Source of the DNA: Agaribacillus aureus
GTDB lineage: Bacteria > Bacteroidota > Bacteroidia > Cytophagales > Cyclobacteriaceae
Length of the DNA: 64,000 nt
Assembly (NCBI GenBank): GCA_030442055.1
Contig: JAUJEB010000012.1
Span: 1 to 64,000 of the forward strand
Direction: 5' to 3'
Shown piece by piece: positions 60,543 through 64,000 of this stretch. Below the pieces are notes generated by a model. It was not told where the DNA came from. It saw nothing but the letters and a program-made list of their open reading frames with translations, and did no database searches. Positions within the stretch are counted from its first letter, which is position 1; every line of letters begins with the position of its first letter. The position numbers and the translations under genes were made by a program.

Positions 60543-60995
60543 TCAACGTTCCCTCCCAAAATAGATAATAACCAAAGCACCAATAATCACCAGGTTTTTC
60601 ATGATGTACTGGCCAATAATGCTAAACCCAAAAGGAGGGTTGCTAAATGACAGGTCAGGAAAAATGAAGAGTGGTAGCAAAGTGCCTGCCATGTGCAGGA
60701 ATACTAAAAAGATAGCAAGTTTTGACCTGGACCTGAAGAGGAGACAGATACCAATAACTAATTCCATGACGGCAAGTCCCCATAGCAGCCATTGTTGATC
60801 TATGGTGTGAAAGACAATGATCGAAAGTGTATCACCGGCCAGCTGTTCCGCGGGACTGAGTCCCGGAAAAAATTTTAAGGCGCCAAACCATAGATAGATC
60901 AGTCCAATGGAGGATTCTAAATAGCGCATGCCGTATTTGTGAGACAGGTGATGCACCTTGTCGTCGAGAGTGGTGGAAAGTTCTTTAATGCTCAT
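60543..60995 (-). CDS. DoxX/YkgB-like membrane protein
   Basis: 150 residues with four membrane segments: SIGLIYLWFGALKFFPGLSPAEQLAG, WLLWGLAVMELVIGICLLF, LAIFLVFLHMAGTLLPLFIF, IMKNLVIIGALVIIYFG. The FGALKF motif near the N-terminus is typical of DoxX-family proteins. DoxX members are linked to quinol or thiol oxidation. It starts 22 bp after the stop of the dihaem peroxidase gene, so the two form an operon and may share an oxidant defence or electron-transfer role. Confidence 0.85.
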   Translation of the reverse strand: MSIKELSTTLDDKVHHLSHKYGMRYLESSIGLIYLWFGALKFFPGLSPAEQLAGDTLSIIVFHTIDQQWLLWGLAVMELVIGICLLFRSRSKLAIFLVFLHMAGTLLPLFIFPDLSFSNPPFGFSIIGQYIMKNLVIIGALVIIYFGRER

Positions 60996-61016
60996 GATAG
61001 AGGTGGGTTTTAGTTT

Positions 61017-62513
61017 TTACAGGCATAGCAGATAAGCCTCCAATGCTTGCTTTTCTTTCTTGCTGAGTTTTGTCTCCAGGATCAGGTTAAAGAATTCGAC
61101 TGCATCTGCCAGGGTTGGCAACCTGCCGTCATGCAGGTAGGGCGGTGAATCTTTGATCCCCCGCAATGGGAAGGTTTTTATGGGGCCTTCAGGTCTGCCT
61201 TTGTAAAACCGCTCTACCTGCAGGTCATGCATATAATCATCCACAAATGCAGGCCCGGAATGGCACTGGCTGCATTTACCTTTCCCAAAGAATATTTTTT
61301 CACCCAACAACTCCTGATCACTGGCTTTGGTGGCAATCAGTCTTCCAAGCGGGTTTAATTTCGGGGCAGGAGGATAGTCCAGAATGGCATTAAAATCTCC
61401 CATCCGGTTGGTTACCTCACGTTTTTGGGATCTTGGGCCAATGGCTTGTTGCATGCCGGGGTCGCCGTCAAAATATTCCTCTATTTCGGCAAAATGATCC
61501 ATACTTCTCACCGACCGCTTGGAGGCCAGCTGCATGAGGTTATAATTTCCTCTCATGGTCGGCGTCTCTACGCGCAATCGTGCCAGGTTGGGCCTGGAGT
61601 CAGGCGCCAGTTCAATGGCTCCATTAGTATGGCCATTGACGTGACACGAGAAGCAAGATACACCTGCGCTAGGCTCCTCTGTCACGCGATGAGGCGTATG
61701 ATTGAACCAGGTAGTGGGGGTTGGTTTCAGGAGTTCTTTCAACCCTTCCATTTGTTCTGCCGTAATCAGACCGTTGAATATTTCATAGTAGTTGCTGAGG
61801 GTTACTTCTTTTCCTTTTGTTACATCACCCAGTTCTTTGTGGGTGGTGAGAAACATAGGAGGAGGGAATTCAGGCAAATACGCATCGGGAAAATCGTGAT
61901 CCACATCTATGCGCAGGTGCTCGGGATGTGCCTTATTCCAGCTGTCGGGAAATACCATATGGGCGACAGACTGCAAAGGGTGGGCCAGAGGTTTGTAGGG
62001 GAAGAGGTTTTTCCGCTTGATTTCTTCGGGTGTCAGCTTCGCTAATTCCTCAAATGATGTCACATTTTTTGGTAGCCTGGCAATAGGGCCAGCCATGATA
62101 GGCTTTTGGTTACCGGACATAAATTCTCCGGACACAGTTTTACCACTAAAGTCATACCTGCTGTCCATATATTTACGTACATCTGCCATTAGTGTAGGCT
62201 TCTGTCGCTTATGGAAGGCCAGCCATTCATCGAATGTCATAGGCAACTCAGGTGAGCCAAAGGAACTTTTACCACTGCCGGCATATTCCCATAGGTTAAA
62301 TGGTTGTCTTTCCCCTTTTTTCAGATCGGGATAGGTTTTCAAACTGTCGACATAACTGCTTCCCAAACCATAATCACTTTCCTGGTAATCGGGTACCGTC
62401 GCCCCTGGACTTTGCAACATATGCAGCCGGTCGTTGGCCAGTTGAAAGCCTACCGCGCCGAAAAAAAGCAGCGAAACCAATACCAACCCTATTTTTTTAT
62501 GCTTTGTATTCAT
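61017..62513 (-). CDS. Exported dihaem cytochrome c peroxidase-like protein
   Basis: 498 residues; signal peptide MNTKHKKIGLVLVSLLFFGAVG. Two haem c motifs are visible: Cys287-Phe-Ser-Cys-His291 and Cys414-Ser-Gln-Cys-His418. The C-terminal part matches the MauG/CCP-like fold (LRGIKDSPPYLHDGRLPTLADAVEFFN). The N-terminal ~270 residues before the first haem are longer than in classical bacterial cytochrome c peroxidases (~330 residues in all). Periplasmic, reduces peroxide or oxidises a protein partner. Operon with DoxX downstream. Confidence 0.9.
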   Translation of the reverse strand: MNTKHKKIGLVLVSLLFFGAVGFQLANDRLHMLQSPGATVPDYQESDYGLGSSYVDSLKTYPDLKKGERQPFNLWEYAGSGKSSFGSPELPMTFDEWLAFHKRQKPTLMADVRKYMDSRYDFSGKTVSGEFMSGNQKPIMAGPIARLPKNVTSFEELAKLTPEEIKRKNLFPYKPLAHPLQSVAHMVFPDSWNKAHPEHLRIDVDHDFPDAYLPEFPPPMFLTTHKELGDVTKGKEVTLSNYYEIFNGLITAEQMEGLKELLKPTPTTWFNHTPHRVTEEPSAGVSCFSCHVNGHTNGAIELAPDSRPNLARLRVETPTMRGNYNLMQLASKRSVRSMDHFAEIEEYFDGDPGMQQAIGPRSQKREVTNRMGDFNAILDYPPAPKLNPLGRLIATKASDQELLGEKIFFGKGKCSQCHSGPAFVDDYMHDLQVERFYKGRPEGPIKTFPLRGIKDSPPYLHDGRLPTLADAVEFFNLILETKLSKKEKQALEAYLLCL

Positions 62514-62634
62514 GGTCTTTGATGATTACTGATAGCATTTATTGTAATTTTAAGCTTAAATTAAGAGGTTGATGTCTGCCAGGTGGGAAGAAGTGATGAA
62601 CGAGCGGTTTCGAATGATGAAACTTTAAAAGAAA

Positions 62635-63327
62635 ATGATAAAACTTAAACGTTGCCTGATCATTGACGATGATCCGTTGATTTGCGACTTGCTGGAACAT
62701 TTTTGCTCCAAGGTGGAGCTGATCACAGAGGTGACAGTTTCCAATTCAGGTTTTGAATCGGTGAATCTCATGGGTCAATATCATTTTGACCTGATCCTAC
62801 TGGATTACGACCTGCCCGATATCACGGGCAAACAAATACTTCCATTAATAAACAAAGAGACCGCGGTGATCATGATAACGTCCAACAAGGACTTTGGTTA
62901 TGAATCCTACAACTATGATCAGATTGTTGATTATTTAGTGAAGCCCATTGAGTTTGCCCGATTCTTTAAAGGGATTCAAAAGGCCTGTCAAAAAATAGCC
63001 AGTGGACCTGACCGCAAAGGTCAGCTGTTTTTGAAAGAGGGTAATGCTTTTACAAAAGTAGCGCTCGATGAAACCTTATTTATCAAATCAGCTGGCAATT
63101 ATCTTGAATTTGTCTTTACTAACAAAAAAGTCATGACGATCATGACCATGAAGGAGGTGGAACAGAAATTACCGCCAAACTTCCAGAGGATCCACCGTTC
63201 TTATATTGTCAATATTGAGCAGATAGATAGTATTTCAAATGCGGAGGTTAAAATAAAAAACCATGAGATCCCGATAAGCGCGACATTTGAGAGTGAGCTG
63301 TTGCGGAAAATCAATCTGCTAAATTGA
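62635..63327 (+). CDS. LytTR-type response regulator
   Basis: 230 residues. Receiver domain: CLIIDDDPLIC (acidic pocket), LILLDYDLPD with the phosphoacceptor Asp near residue 57, IMITS and YLVKPIEF with the Lys. C-terminal LytTR domain: LFLKEGNAFTKVALDETLFIKSAGNYLEF, MTMKEVEQKLPPNFQRIHRSYIVNIEQIDSI. LytTR regulators bind short imperfect repeats. Its 3' end overlaps the convergent kinase gene by 17 bp. Confidence 0.95.
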   Translation: MIKLKRCLIIDDDPLICDLLEHFCSKVELITEVTVSNSGFESVNLMGQYHFDLILLDYDLPDITGKQILPLINKETAVIMITSNKDFGYESYNYDQIVDYLVKPIEFARFFKGIQKACQKIASGPDRKGQLFLKEGNAFTKVALDETLFIKSAGNYLEFVFTNKKVMTIMTMKEVEQKLPPNFQRIHRSYIVNIEQIDSISNAEVKIKNHEIPISATFESELLRKINLLN

Positions 63328-64000
63328 TCCGGAGCTCATTTCTGAAATAGCATAACATAAATTTTACTTGGTTGAGCAAAAGGTCCAGTGTGTCTGGTTG
63401 AAGATCTTCAATCCTTTCAGGCAATGCCTCTTTAAGCCGGGTCAGCTGCATGGCGTTTATGTGGGTTGCAATTTTATGTTTGATGGCGCTCCATTCTTTT
63501 TGATCTTTGGATGTTGATAGCCTATTGAATCGCAGCAGGTATTGATCAAACTCTTTATCTAGAATTTTTAGATAATTGACGATTTTTTCCTTTTTATGAT
63601 CATATTGCTCGTAGGTAGATTTTAATTGAGGAACATCGTATTCATTCCCGCCAAGAACTGAAATTATTTTGTCTACCAGCTGGTTCAGATCGACGGGTTT
63701 CTGGAAATAGTCTGCGTTCAGGTCCTTATGTTTTGAGGAATCAAAAGCGGAGGTGATGACGATGGGGATATTGTATTGTGAAAGTTCTTGCCTCACGTAT
63801 TTAGTGATCAGCTCGGAATCCAACATTAAATCAGTAAGCAGCAACTCAAAATGATTGTTATCTAAAAGTTGCAAAGCCTGTCGCATGGAATTAGTCTGAA
63901 CAACTGCGATACCCACTGCCTCCAGCGTATTTTTGACCATCAATTGGGAGGAAATATCATCTTCTATATGTAGGACGTGGTAGGTTGCCTGTAGTTTTGG
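63311..64000 (-). CDS. C-terminal part of a hybrid histidine kinase or receiver protein, partial at window edge
   Basis: The frame is open to the window edge. From the edge it reads YHVLHIEDDISSQLMVKNTLEAVGIAVVQTNSM, then LLLTDLMLDSE (phosphoacceptor Asp), PIVITSAFDSS and YFQKPVDLNQLV, a complete receiver domain. A helical C-terminal domain of about 100 residues follows (AIKHKIATHINAMQLTRLKEALPERIEDL), resembling a histidine-phosphotransfer (Hpt) module with the His in KHKIATH. The N-terminal kinase or other part lies outside the window. Probably the partner of the LytTR regulator, but this is inference. Confidence 0.75.
   Translation of the reverse strand, partial: PKLQATYHVLHIEDDISSQLMVKNTLEAVGIAVVQTNSMRQALQLLDNNHFELLLTDLMLDSELITKYVRQELSQYNIPIVITSAFDSSKHKDLNADYFQKPVDLNQLVDKIISVLGGNEYDVPQLKSTYEQYDHKKEKIVNYLKILDKEFDQYLLRFNRLSTSKDQKEWSAIKHKIATHINAMQLTRLKEALPERIEDLQPDTLDLLLNQVKFMLCYFRNELRINLAD

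Noticed and set aside
61425-62045. A 206-residue plus-strand frame
   Set aside because: It is antisense to the dihaem peroxidase gene, whose haem motifs are clear.

Overview
The window looks like a chromosomal segment of a Bacteroidota bacterium, probably of the Cytophagales type. The evidence is a SusC/SusD pair, many lipoproteins with a Bacteroidota-style lipobox, a type IX secretion (T9SS) C-terminal sorting domain, TAnnTTTG-like promoter elements, weak ribosome binding sites and a moderately AT-rich base composition. I see no rRNA, tRNA, CRISPR array, complete insertion sequence or phage module.

Layout. 0-2.3 kb: a large secreted BspA-like (DUF285) repeat protein, cut by the window edge, made of two tandem ~336-residue halves and ending in a T9SS sorting domain. 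2.3-7.5 kb: an alpha/beta-hydrolase remnant, small lipoproteins, a TIM-barrel lipoprotein, a family 2 glycosyltransferase and an exported archaemetzincin-like protease closed by a clear terminator. 7.6-12.3 kb: a minus-strand operon of four exported proteins of unknown function. 12.6-15.4 kb: a plus-strand operon of four unrecognised proteins, two of them multi-pass membrane proteins. 15.5-16.8 kb: an exported M20 amidohydrolase.

16.9-33.8 kb is a polysaccharide utilisation locus. It holds a DUF4861 lipoprotein, an AraC-type regulator, SusC, SusD, a GH105 unsaturated-uronyl hydrolase, KduI, a KduD remnant of 50 residues, an ExuT-like hexuronate transporter, a putative polysaccharide-lyase lipoprotein, and on the other strand a beta-helix protein coupled to a GH29-like enzyme. 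Together they suggest uptake and cleavage of a uronic-acid-containing, possibly fucosylated, glycan. Lyase and GH105 would release unsaturated uronate, ExuT would import it and KduI would isomerise it. The next dehydrogenase step must be supplied from elsewhere because kduD is broken here.

34.5-64 kb is a mosaic of short units: MFS transporters, an M48 protease, a TlpA-like lipoprotein, an FAD monooxygenase, a zinc-free MDR oxidoreductase, an FG-GAP lipoprotein, TfoX, two cryptochrome/photolyase proteins with an SRPBCC protein, a split HipA-type kinase pair, a Crp-like regulator, a TetR-SRPBCC pair, an SDR with an AraC regulator, a GNAT enzyme, a sugar isomerase-like protein, a dihaem peroxidase with DoxX, and a LytTR regulator converging on a hybrid kinase.

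The main unexplained signal is a family of nine compound hairpin repeats between 30.1 and 58.8 kb. All lie in the same orientation. One supplies the last 12 codons and stop of a photolyase gene. Another lies just upstream of a second photolyase gene that has no ordinary start codon where its conserved sequence begins. A separate 125-bp element with 21-bp terminal inverted repeats occurs twice near 60 kb, once inside a second, larger inverted repeat, with a relic at 57.2 kb.
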